A stretch of DNA of 64,000 bases. Origin: Norana najaformis. Taxonomy: Eukaryota > Annelida > Clitellata > Crassiclitellata > Hormogastridae. The notes beneath the pieces were generated by a model. The model worked only from the letters and a program-made list of their open reading frames with translations. It was not told the origin of the DNA and did not search any database. Shown one piece after another: positions 50,752-62,800 of this stretch. A program made the position numbers and the translations under genes. Every line of letters begins with the position of its first letter. Within the stretch, counting starts at the first letter, position 1. The stretch is taken from NCBI GenBank assembly GCA_964023275.1, contig OZ029914.1, positions 49,740,530 to 49,804,529 on the forward strand, given 5' to 3'.

Positions 50752-53700
50752 ATGATTTTATTAATTCATATTTTGTACGCATTTGAAGTTATTTCAGGTA
50801 AGAATGTGCTCCCTAATACCTTTTGAATATTATAATTTTTCAGAAAAATCATTTCTTGCGAAAATATGTGAAATGGCATGTAGTTATTTTCAATAATTCA
50901 AAGAAGAAATATGCAAGCAAAAATATTATGTGATGTATTATATTAAAACAAATTTGTACGAGGCTAAGTTTATGTGTATTTTACTTTCCTAGTGGAAGCC
51001 ACAAGAAAGGATATTTTTACTACAACGCCGTCCAACCTAGCCGTCGTTGCTGGAAAGCCAATGAGACTGGAATGCGGAGTTGTTAATAATTCTCAGATTC
51101 ATTGGTACTATCAGGCGCTTGACACCAAAGCAAACAGCGTTTTACTTCATAATGGAGATGCGTTTATTACTAAAATATTCGTGGGTGATTTTTCGATTGA
51201 TAATTGGAGTGTTGAACGACGAGATCTTGTGGCAAAGAACATAAGGTTGGAACATGCCGGTGTTTATGAATGTGTCGCACTGATATCGTCGAATTCCTCT
51301 CCTATCGTCCAAAAATATTCGGCCAAAGCTCAAGTGCTTGTGCTGGGTATGTAGATTCATTCTTATTTTTAAAGAACAGACTATATAAATAGTAAACTGT
51401 TTCTTCTATTTATTTATTTATTTATTCATTTATTTTATTTAAAGCACTTAGAACGCGCTCAGTGTCAGTACACCTGAATCTGAGGCGCGGTTGTAGATGT
51501 TAAGATCACATTGTCGCAATTGCTATTTAATTATCAACATAAGCAGTAACATGTAGAGTATATTGAGTTTAATTGAACTACATGAGTTTGAGCGATGTGC
51601 GGATGTTCGAGATGATTTAATTGAATATTATCATTGTAAAAAATTGAAATTCGCTCATCCTCTTAAATTCAATTGCAACTGTAATTGTATTTGCAGATTT
51701 GTAGAGCACCACTTCAGATGAACTCCTCAGACACATAAAGCATTAGATTTCCAGATTTTAGAACAGAATCCACAAAAAACAGCAAAGTATCTTTTACTTT
51801 TCACTAGTAATTCCGTCCTCAAAGCTCATTTTCAATGCAATATAAAAATTTTTACTTGAGTTGCTAACTGGTATGCAAGAAGAACCGTGTATTTTTGCAA
51901 TATATAGTTTTTACTCACTTAATGCAATTATATGAGGTATAAAAATTCATTTGCTCTTTCGCTAGCTTACGTGTTTGAGTGCTTTATTGTACAAATTAAA
52001 TTTCAGCATTGGATCCAGTGTGCAGATTCAATTTAAGTAATCCTGGTCACATCGCAGCAGAATTTGACACTGTCTGGATGCAGTGCGACTTTAACTACGC
52101 TGGTGGATGCGTTCCAACAATGCAGTGGTTCAAACAAATACATAATCGTAGTCATGCCTTGGAGTCTGCTTTTAATCAATCTTCAAGTCCCCAAAGTTTG
52201 TCTTCATTCGTCACCATGCAAGTCAATTCTGGCGACAATGGCGTTGTAATCACACGTAAGACTCATTTCACTGCTTTTGAAAATCAAGTTGCAACAAGCG
52301 CCTCGAACATTCCAGATTACGTGCATCAGTGGAACATTACAGCTAACGTAGAATGAGTTTTCAGGTTCTTTTTTCTTGATGACCGGCAAACGGTATGCTA
52401 GCAACATACTGTAGTTTCAAAGGCATCGATTTTATGAATGTTAATGCAGCTTCAATTGCTTTTAATCATATCTAGCACTATTTTAAAATTATATTTTGAT
52501 TGCATGAACAAAAATCATGATTTATTTGAAGATTTCACTACAGCTCCAACGGAGTTTTATATTGTTCATATGAAATTTTACTTAATTAGTCAGTTAAGTA
52601 TTTTAAAGTTTTAGCAACTTTTACATGCATGTAGTAATAGTTCCAATGTTTAACGGCACCTTATGCCATCATAGGCCGTTGACGTCGCCCTCCTCCTGTA
52701 TTCAGGCTTAGGACTGGCACTATCCGAGTAGGCACTGGCGGAGTTACATGTAGGTAAGTATGTATCTAGATATTTATATAGCTATATCGCGCCTTTCAGT
52801 AACCTATCAAAGACAATTAAATCTAATAGCATATTTCACAGATGGTCCGAGGAGCATTTCAACTCAACCTCTGCTGGACAGCTACAAAATCAACAGCTAT
52901 CTGCCGTGTGAAGCTGACGGAAATCCAGCTCCTATGTATATTTGGAAAGACATTGTAACACTGACAATCACAAATGGCTCGACAGTAGTAATTTCGAAAG
53001 ACGTTAGTGAAAAAGATGTCGAGTATATGTACGAGTGTACCGCTGAAATATGGTGAGAGGTCACAAGATGACTAATTCAACCACGGTCACAGTGAGGATA
53101 AAAGGTTAGTTTTTCGGGAATCTTTGAGGGAAGACATCATATGGTAGTCATGTACATGTAACCTCTGCCTACTTCACTTCATGACACACGACTTTGTAAA
53201 GATTTGAATTCGGTTGCGTTGCTGTACGAACATTCAAAGTCCCAACAGAAGCCTTAAACAACCCTAAACGTTTGTAAACAAAGCCTTCCTACCCAGAAAA
53301 ACTACGCTTGTGAGCGGCTTTTATCCAGGCATGAAAATACATTGTCTGTTGTCTTTGCACTTTGCCATCTGTAACTGAAATTGTTGTTGTGCATCAGGGA
53401 TTACTTTTGTTCGCGAGTTTGAGCCTACTCTGTTTTATTTCAGGGGGTTACGCCGTGCGTAACGTGACTATTGCCATGGGAATTCTTTGTGTTCTGTTGA
53501 TGATATCACTATTCTACATCAGCAGAACGTATATTAAAGGTATCTGATATAATGATTTTGTTTTCCAATTTATTTTCAAGACATGTGAATATAACTGCAT
53601 TTTATTTCGGTTTATTACAATCTTAGACAGTGCCTTCCTTGAAATAATGCATTGATGTCTAGAATATACGACAAGGCTAAGGTTATGTTAGGCGCGTTGT

Positions 53701-54966
53701 GTTAACTAGATCTTGACGTTGCTATCTTTGTATGGGTTTCGACACCTTTCTCTCCAATGAATGGTAGTTTTGGAATGCAAATTTAGCTTAGAATCGACCA
53801 TCATATTACTGATGTCTCGTGCAATACATTCCAGTGTGAGAACTTCTATAGTACCACTCCGATGCTCAAGGCATCAATCGATGGTTGACACTAAGAAAAG
53901 TCATTGTATAAGCCAGATTCCAGGGTTAGTCTAGTTGAAAGCCAAAAATGGAATCAAAGAAGATATAAAAACAGCCGCCGACGGAAGAAATAAGTCCAGG
54001 AATAGGTGCTGTCGAAGTTTTCAGAGTAGACCAGAACGTATAGGAATGCATTGGATGGATTCGAATATATTAGAATAATTATTTTTGGCTAGCTTAGAAT
54101 ATATTGAAATTGATTTGGATTAGATTAAATTATATGAGAGTAGATTAAAATAGAGTAGGTAAGATATAGATAACGTGTAGACTAGAATGGAACTAGATTG
54201 GACTTACTGTAATTGCATTACTGTAGATTAGATATCAAAGTAAATGTTGCAGAACATTCAACTTTCGTGAATACAGTTTTCTAGTGAAATTTTAGACTGT
54301 TGTGGACATATGCAATTGGCTTTTCGACGAGGAGAAGAAAACAGTGAACCAGATGTCGTACCAGGCGTTCAAGATATCGCTGAAAGTATGGTTACACTTA
54401 TTCTGAGTTTCAGAAGATTTCAGTTTATAAATAGTCTATGTCTGTAATCTTTGATGACGACAACTCTGTTTACATTGAAAACCAGTACATCACTGAAACA
54501 CTGATTTAGATATATTTTTCTGTCGATATATTAATTACTTTTGCACTCTTTTTGAAATGACGACCTCCTTGGTAAGGATCATTCTTAAATTAAGTAATAT
54601 GCTTGAAAAGGATGCAATGCCTAGCAATTCTTAACGAAAATGTCTTGTTTGACGCTTCTTTTAGTTCAAGCGTTTGTTACTGATGCTCTGCAGCATTCCT
54701 CTTAAGCTGTGGTAAATCAATTCTTGGCTGATATAAACCTGACAGCCACGTTCGTTGGGTCTGAAAAGGGTCCTCAGATGACCAGTAGTTGCTACAAATG
54801 TTACACTGGGGGGCCACTATTTGCTCATTAAGCGTGGCTATCTGGGGATTAAGTCGTTAAAACGTAAATGATTTGGAAGATTCAACTGTCGTTTGTAGAC
54901 TATAACAATCCAGAAGGAGAACCTTTACCATATGATGGCTACATGGATCTTGCTGAACTGCCGCAG
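50752..54966 (+). pseudogene. IgSF II-2: class A homologue of II-1 with several lesions
   Basis: Exons by alignment with II-1: signal 50752-50797, Ig1 50993-51346 (about 90% identical to II-1), Ig2 52007-52354, Ig3 52842-53104, membrane 53444-53539 (NVTIAMGILCVLLMISLFYI), tails 54296-54385 and 54899-54966. Three lesions: the second Ig2 cysteine is Arg (codon 52255); the Ig2 donor has lost its GT, so translation meets TGA at 52354; and Ig3 lacks one base near 53052 (263 instead of 264 bases), giving an early stop after TAEIW. The membrane exon matches I-1, not II-1. Tail exons encode DCCGHMQLAFRRGEEN and NPEGEPLPYDGYMDLAEL. It is either recently dead or damaged by assembly errors; the Cys loss argues for real decay. 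Confidence 0.75.
51410..51500 (-). mobile_element. LINE 3' end with ATTT tail
   Basis: An (ATTT)n run is followed by AAAGCACTTAGAACGCGC and CAGTGTCAGTACACCTGAAT, matching the 3' terminus seen at about 58.93-59.0 kb and, inverted, at 9.90-9.97 kb. It sits in the intron between Ig1 and Ig2 of II-2 and is absent from II-1. Confidence 0.7.
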
Positions 54967-55189
54967 GTAGTACTCATAATGAGCTGCTTTTTATTAACAA
55001 AGGTTTTATGGAAATGGAAGAAAATTGAGACCAAACTGGCAGATTAATGAAGAGAATATGTCCAAACAAAGTAAGTTAATTTTTAGCAATTAAAAACCGT
55101 CACATAAGATATATTATTATGATGCTAATCTTATTACTTCGTTTCCAGTATATGTCTAAAAATTGCATTGTGTGACACGTCAGACACAG

Positions 55190-55345
55190 TAGGCGATTGA
55201 TTCAAATGTCCCCCATGTAGCGCGGAGGGTGTGAGTTCGAGTCTCCTCTGAGCGGCGGGTTATTGTGTGGAGACCCTTGGGAAATTCCTTAATGCACAAC
55301 TGCTCGATTGGTGCTTTGTAATTAGACAGTGGCACTCAGTAAATA
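55190..55345 (+). repeat. tRNA-derived SINE
   Basis: A B box, GAGTTCGAGTCTC, follows a tRNA-like head. The body has ACCCTTGGGAAATTCC (MIR-like core), GCTCGATTGGTGCTT and GTGGCACTCAGTAAAT. Same family as the element at 45.29 kb. The stretch 54967-56891 otherwise holds no gene; from about 55520 rightward it is the inverted homologue of the region after TRIM-like gene A. Confidence 0.65.
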
Positions 55346-55519
55346 CAAAAATATTAAAATTCTAAGCAAACAGTAAATTTTGGTACATTTAACTCCAATT
55401 GACCGTTATATTCAATAGCCTATCTAGCATGGTAGTCGGATATGTTGCATTGCATAATATTATGTTTTTAATGAAAGATGGGCATTACTAATTTGAAAGA
55501 TAAATTAAAAGTAGGCTAA

Positions 55520-56891
55520 TATGATATCAATTTCAAACTAGGTTTCATTTACGTTGATTTTTTAAAATTTGTGTATGACTCTGGATAAAACTATTATAAC
55601 TCATATTTACACATATTTTTATCATTCATCTATCGATTTGTGACATTACATAATTTAAATATCTATTTATAAGTGTCGTTTGAGATGCATTTCATTCTAT
55701 GTAACTGAATATCGCTGAGATATCTTTCATTAATATTTTAACAACTTTATTATTGATGTATTTTTATGTAACTTTATTATAGATGTAAGTCTCACAAAAG
55801 ACTGCAATGGCGTTGACCTTTGAACTTGACTTTTATTTATATTAGCAATTTTCCATAAATCCTGCAAAATATAGTAAATTTTATGCTTTCTTTAAAATCT
55901 TAGAGTAATAAAGATTGTTTCCATACCTTGTCAAAAATTGTTTTTATTTTTTATCCGAAAGGGCACAACTTGTTTTTATAAGAGTAAACAACACATGTAT
56001 TTTAGACAAATAATAAACGTCTTGTTGAACATCAATAGCTGCGAATAATTTCCTCGTCACATACGCACTACTGCACGGTCTCCAATCCTTTACAACATGT
56101 AGGTAAGTAAGTAACCTGCATTAGGGCGAAACAACGCATTGCAAAAGTAGATTTTTGAAAATCTAACTTTATACACTGTGTTGGGAGAAAATTAACAGCA
56201 TAAAAATATAAATTCAATTACAGTTTGAGAAATAATTAACAGCGTGAAAATCTCACTTTATATACAGTTTGAGAAATGGTAATTAGCAAAAAAATCTATT
56301 TTCATATACATCTCACGAAAAATTAGAGCATTTACACTGGAGCAATCATAGGAACTTAACGTATTTAGCCATTTTTATATTTTTATATTTTATCTGTTTG
56401 ATATCTGTCTGTTTGGCTATCTCTTTCCGTCTTTTTGTGCATATGTCGTCTATCTGTGTGTTTGTGTGTGCAAGTATGTCTACCTGTATGACTTTATACA
56501 CGTCTCTCAGTTTATTTCTGTATCTGTTGCTTTTGTAAGCCTTTGCAGGTTAGTAGGTAAGTAAACACGTAATCTTTATCAGATATCTTTATCAGCACGA
56601 GACAAACCTCCACGGCTATGCAACTGGCTTATACAAGTGCCACTTAAGGCAGGTTGAAAAAAACATGTTATGCAAAAGAAGTGAAACATTAAACATACGC
56701 AAATGGAAGAGGAAGGTCAAACATGGGCTTGAGTGGATGTGCGGAAGCCTGCCACCTCTATATCCCAACCTGACTGCGACATTCGTCGTTCCGATTGGTT
56801 CGAGACTAGAGCATAAAGCTTAACAGACTAAGCCGGAACGGTACCGACAAGTGAGGCCCTTTTCAGCAAGAGGAACTTGAATGCGACAGTG
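55520..56891. other. Right end of the outer inverted repeat, non-coding
   Basis: Blocks such as AAAATCAACGTAAATGAAAC (reverse strand) and the GATAGATGAATG-type text match 12.3-13.17 kb in inverted orientation. 56390-56525 is a TCTGTCTGT-type low-complexity run that mirrors 12165-12260. No gene is visible. Confidence 0.65.
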
Positions 56892-59800
56892 CTACAAGTT
56901 GCATTCCCGAATATCAAAAACCTTAATCTGTCCACCGTGGGGTCTTTTATTTGTTACCTGGTTGTGTGCAACGTATAGGCGCCCATTGGTTTCATCAAGA
57001 AACATTCGATTTGGCTTATCGGGGTATTTGAACGAGATCAGCTCCTGATGAATATCCAGCTTCTTATTGAGTAGCAGTATCCGGCTGTTATTGCAATCTG
57101 TCGCAAGTATCCACTCTTTCTGACTCACTGCCAAGTGGTAGATTCCGCTAAAGGAAGACCCATGTAGATTTCGTTCTTCCGATTTCGCTCTTTTATGAAA
57201 ATCTTTTGAATTAGTTTGTTCCTCTAATTCTCTGCCTTTAAGCGTCTTTATCGCAGTTCCAGTACTATCAGTTAGTAATAATCCATGCAAACCATTTTGC
57301 TCATCTGCAAAGCTAACTAAGAACATGTCATCTATAAACTGCATAACATGCCACGGTTTGATTTGCATAAAGTCAATTTGCCTGACATCTACTGTCTTAA
57401 TTAATTTCCCGTTTGTATCGTACTCGATAAACTTACCAGTTTTGTGACAAGCTAGAAGTACATGGTAATCAGTAGTCACTGAAAGAGATCCATAATCGCG
57501 ATTGCAACTCCAGTGAAAGACATTGTTATTCTTTAAGTCGACCCGATAAACCTTGAAAGTCGACCAATCGTTTATGTACAAGCACATATGATGAGTACAG
57601 ATAGCCATGTCTTTGGGATTGGTCATACTTTTGACGAGTATCTTATTTTCAAGTTTTTGTGTTACCAAGCTGAATACATGAATCTCAGAGCTTTTTTCCG
57701 GAAGCACATAAACGATTTTATCGCTTGCGGCAACACCAGTGACTGCTGTATTAATGTCAAGTTTTATTGTATGCTGCTCAAGTAACTTCGGCGGTTTTAA
57801 TCTATCTGAAATGTAAAGAGCAAATTATTCCCTTTTAACGGAAAATATTGCAGCCTCTACATTAAATAAATGGCAAACAAGGAAGGTGGCAAACAAGAAA
57901 AGACTCGAGTCAGCACATCACAGATGGCTAAGAAGAATCCTGCACATTTCGCGGCGTGATTAGATATCAAATAAAAGTATAAGAGAAAGGACGAGACAAG
58001 AGGATGCACATAGAGAATATCATGAGAAAGAGAAGACTGAAATAGATTGGACATATAATTCGTATGGACAGAGATAGGCAAGCCAATCAAGCAATGAACT
58101 AGATTCCTGAAGAGAAACATAGGAGGGGAAGACCAAGGAAGATCTGGCTAGAGACCGTCAGAAACGACCTTGGGTGTTTGGAGATAGCGTGGGATGAGGC
58201 AGGAAGACCGGCGGTCGAAAGAGATGAATGGAGAAGCTGAGTTACCCGATGTGCTGATCTGCACAGGAAAAACCAAGTACTAAGTAAGTATATTATATTT
58301 ATGAATCGGAATATACTGTATCTTGTAGACATTAGACATTCACTAATCAATCCACTCTTTCTTCCTTATCTGTTTTCTATCTTGGCCTCCAATCTCCTCC
58401 TCTCTCAAATTCTGCAACCGATCCTTAATCTACGCGTCGTCAGCTCATTGGAACGAACTCCCGAAAGACCTATTCCAGTTTGCTCATCCCCATTTCTTCG
58501 ATAGTCCTCTATTCTATACCTTCCAGTCAAGAATGAAAACCGAACTCATCAAACTATCCTATCCTGATTCGTCTTCTGTACCACCCCATAACCACCATCA
58601 ACAACGATTTCCACCGTAACACCATGTTATCTCTCAGGTTTGGCCCCCGGATTCTGACCAGGAACTGAAACTGACCAAACAACCTTGATCTTGCGGACTT
58701 GATTTGATATAGCGTCGGTGAATAAACTGGTGTCCCCGTGTCTTTGTGGCGTAGAGAAATTACGCAGATTTACATTAACATTCATATTACCATCATGATT
58801 TACCAATGCGAGAAATAAGCCTGCTACAATCAATATTATCTTGTGTGAGCAGATTTAGTTTAATACTTGATTAATTTTATCATAAAGCCATTATCCCTCA
58901 TGCTCCCTATGTGTAGCCTATAAAAAGACTATTTATTTATTAAAAGCACTTTCGCGCGCAGTGTCAGTACACCCGAATCTGAGGCGCAGGTTCGCTAGGG
59001 GCTAAGACGGAAACATGCAAAAGCCAGGGTATAGAAGTATGTCTTAAAAAGTGATATAAAAGAACATAGCAAGTTTGCAACTCAGGCGTTTTGTGGTAGA
59101 CGATTCCAAATGCAAGGAGCACAGCAGCTGAAGGCATGTGATCCTACAATTGTCCTGAACCTAGGTTCTTGCAACAAACCAGTATCAGACGAACGAAGAA
59201 TCTGGGAGAGCGATATGCAAAGTATTAAGATATGATGGAAGGCCGGTTTTCTTAGCCTTAAAAGTGAAGCATGCAATTTCAAACTTCCTAAAATTGTAAA
59301 ATTTTAATTTTAAACAAAATATGCACTGCAAATGTAGTTACCTTTAACTATAGTTCTGTAAGTATGAAGAGTTGGCAGAAGCAGTGTTCTTGTACATTTT
59401 TAAATTTGCAGGAATATGTGTCATATTTAAATATGATCTAGTAATGGTGATATTGTTGATATTTGAGCAAATTGCAATTAATTGTACGCAGGGCGCAAAA
59501 TCTATTTTTTCATGTAAATTCAGGCATAAATTACTGTGTATTGCATTGAACCAACTTGTGTTCTGTTGCGTTATAGTGAAATCAGACGCTTTTTTGAAGA
59601 CTTTATTTCTGTCCCAATCCCCCAGTGATTGGCGTCTAGAGAGATCGGCCCGTGGCGCGTTACCTAAAACATACAATGCAAGTTATACGAACAGCCTACC
59701 TGACATGCAAGTAGCTATATAACTGAACATTTTCGCATTTTTAAGTACCTCTCAACTACGATTATTATTAACCTAAAAACTCTATACGTGTTTTTACATG

Positions 59801-62800
59801 TCCACCTCCTTACCTTTTCAACTAACTTATCTGTGTCAACTAGCTTACCCACCGGAACCTGATTTCTGGTTTCCCTGACTTAACGAATATAGACTAGGCT
59901 GATTCAACGGATTGGCCAACACATAATTTGTTGCCTTAAATGTTAGAACTGTTTCTGGGTATATTTGACCTGCTGATTCCAGAAAAGGCACCAGTTTTCT
60001 CCCAGCAGGTCTAGTTTTCGAGATATAGAACATTATGCCATATACCAGTCCTTGCCTCTGCTCGCCCATAAAACATAAGGCTATAGCTATAATTATGTAG
60101 TGCTCAATTTATTATGTGATACACTAAATAAACATAATAATACAAATACTTAAAAGAAAATGGTAGTACCTGAAACTGTACTTATATGATACCAAACAGA
60201 ACAAGTTTGTTATAAAAATTTCAAGTCATTCGACACCGAAGAAGCTCCTTTTGTACGATTTCCGAGTGTGGCATCTGCCGGAACAATCGCGCATAATATT
60301 CCAGCAATAGTCTGCCATCATGTGTGCATCCCATCTTCCTTGATATCGATTTTCCATTGTTTTGATGTCTTGGTGAAATCTTTCACCTTGCTCTTCGCTG
60401 AAGTCACCAAGATTCTCTGGAAAGAGATCTAAGTGACTGTGGAGATAATGGACTTTAATGCTCATGTTGCAGCCAAGCTTGTTGAAATGAAGAAGCATAT
60501 CCTCTACTAGTTGTGCATAATTGTCTGCCTTCTTGTTGCCAAGAAAATTTTTAGTTACACGAACAAAGGAAGACCAGGCACAAGATTCGATTTCATTCAT
60601 TGATGGTATGAAAAGTGGGTCATTCATAAGTTGCCTGATCTGTGGACCATCGAAGATTCCAGCCTTCAATTTTTCCATTGTAATTCCTGGTAACTTGTGT
60701 ACTATGTATTCGAAGCATGAACCTTCTTTATTCAAAGCCCTGACAAATTGTTTCATCAGGCCTAGCTTTATATGTAGTGGTGGCAGTATGATCCTATCTC
60801 GTGCCACCAAAGATTCCTTGATTACATTTTGAGCTCCAACCACCATGTCTTTCCTCGAAGGCCAATCTTTTCTTGTCCAATGTTCATGCTTGGCTCTACT
60901 GTCCCAAAGACACAAAAAGCAGGGATACTTTGTGTAGCCACTTTGTTGACCAAGGAGGAAATTTACCATCTTCAAGTCTACACAAATTACCCATTGATGT
61001 TCTTTGTATTTTATCTTTTCCAGTACTAAAGAGATGGCATTGTACTCTTCTTTCATCCTGGTGGAGTGACCGATTGGAATAGAACCAAATTTGTTGCCGT
61101 TATTTAAAAGCACACATTTCAGACTACGTTTTGAACTGTCGATAAAAAGACGCCACTCATCTGGGCTGTAATCCGACAGACCAATTTTCTTCAATAAGTT
61201 GCTGATGTCATTACAGAATACTAGGTTGTTGTCTTCGGTAAAGAATGGCAGCAAATCCTTTTCTCTGTTTCTATAAATTGTAATTTTCGTTCCAGGCTGA
61301 AGTGCATTCTTTTCCTTTAGTCTGGACGCAAGCAATTCAGAGGACTCTTTGGAAAGATTTAAGTCCCTGATCAGATCACTCAACTCTTTTTGGTCAAAAC
61401 GTTCACTGTGTGAAGTTGATTGGAAATCACTGTCACTGCCCCCAATTTCTTCACTTTCGTCATCTTGTCCGATATTGGACATGCAAGTCTCATCGTCTGA
61501 GAGCTGAGGTAGTTCGCGAAAAGGTGGAACTGGTACAATATCCGAATGCGGAACAGGTCTCCTGGCTGAAGGTATATCAGGGTAAGACAACTTGTGACGA
61601 TTATTTCGATTGATGCCTATGATATTAACCATACAAAAGTAACAGTCGTCCAAGTGGTTTATCTGTTCCCTCCAAACCATCGGCACACCAAATTTCAGGC
61701 AGCTTCTCTTTCCAATTGTCCAGTGGCGCAATTGTTCAATACAAGTTTTGCATACTGTATGAGGAGCCCATTGCTTATCTTGATCTCCAAGTTTGACACC
61801 AAAATAACCTACATATGCTCTTTTTACAAACTCAGAAATCGGTTTCCTGTTTGCTTTTAGTGTGTATTCCCCACAAATGTAGCAGAATATGTCTGGATGG
61901 TTAATGCAGCTCCGTCTGGAAGTAGCCATAACCTTAAGGATGTTCGCATCTGAGGAATTAAATGACTAACCTAAAAAATAGTAAGAACATGTAGTTATTT
62001 AATGCTCACATTCACAGATTGTTCTTGCGACCAACTCTTAATATGCCCTAAGACGACTGCGGCTGCTCTAGCTTTCAGGAGGCGGTTTATATAGGCTATA
62101 AATGCTGACTTCAGCATAATCTATTTACATAGTTCGAAACCATGAAACGCTGTATAAGCACAAATAAATTCTAAATGAGGCCATGAATTTAGTGCTGAGT
62201 AAGCTGTAGGCTACGGAATAGTTATTTCGTTGAATCAGCAATATCTCAGCACGCGGCAAGATATGCTGATTTTACATTATAAGGATGTAGGCATTATATG
62301 AATCAGCAAGAATTATAATTAGCCATAAATAAAGCTTATTATGACATTTTAGTTTTGCCAAAGACATCGTTTAAAGAGTGGACTGGGTTTTCTTTACAAA
62401 ATCGACGATATCTCAGAAACTAGACCTGATGCACTCAATCCAATGACATTTTCTGAATCAGCGCCCAAAATTACCCCAAGAACAGGTCTAAAACCGAAGG
62501 CAACAAGAAAAAATTTTTTTTCTGTTGGCCAGTGTTATGATTCCTGACTACGAAGTCACTTAAGGCGGCAGCCATCGACTGATGCTTTGTGTATTATGAT
62601 AGCAGCGCTAAAGAAGTTATTAGAATAGATTAGATTACCTTCTGTTTTAACATCAAGTACGCATACTTGTCTATGCAGATGGATATTTATATAGTGTCTT
62701 TTTAAATTTACCTAATGTGCTCGATGCTAACCAAATGATGTACGAGTTTCTTTCAAATCATACAAGAACGACAGATTCATGCGCAGGCGATAATATGCTT

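Noticed and set aside
59344..59725. Extra coding exon of TRIM-like gene B (shared with 9150-9530 in gene A)
   Set aside because: Conserved between the copies, but so are the flanking LINE insertions; frames differ in details and no splice-site pair fits the phase, so shared ancestry explains it.
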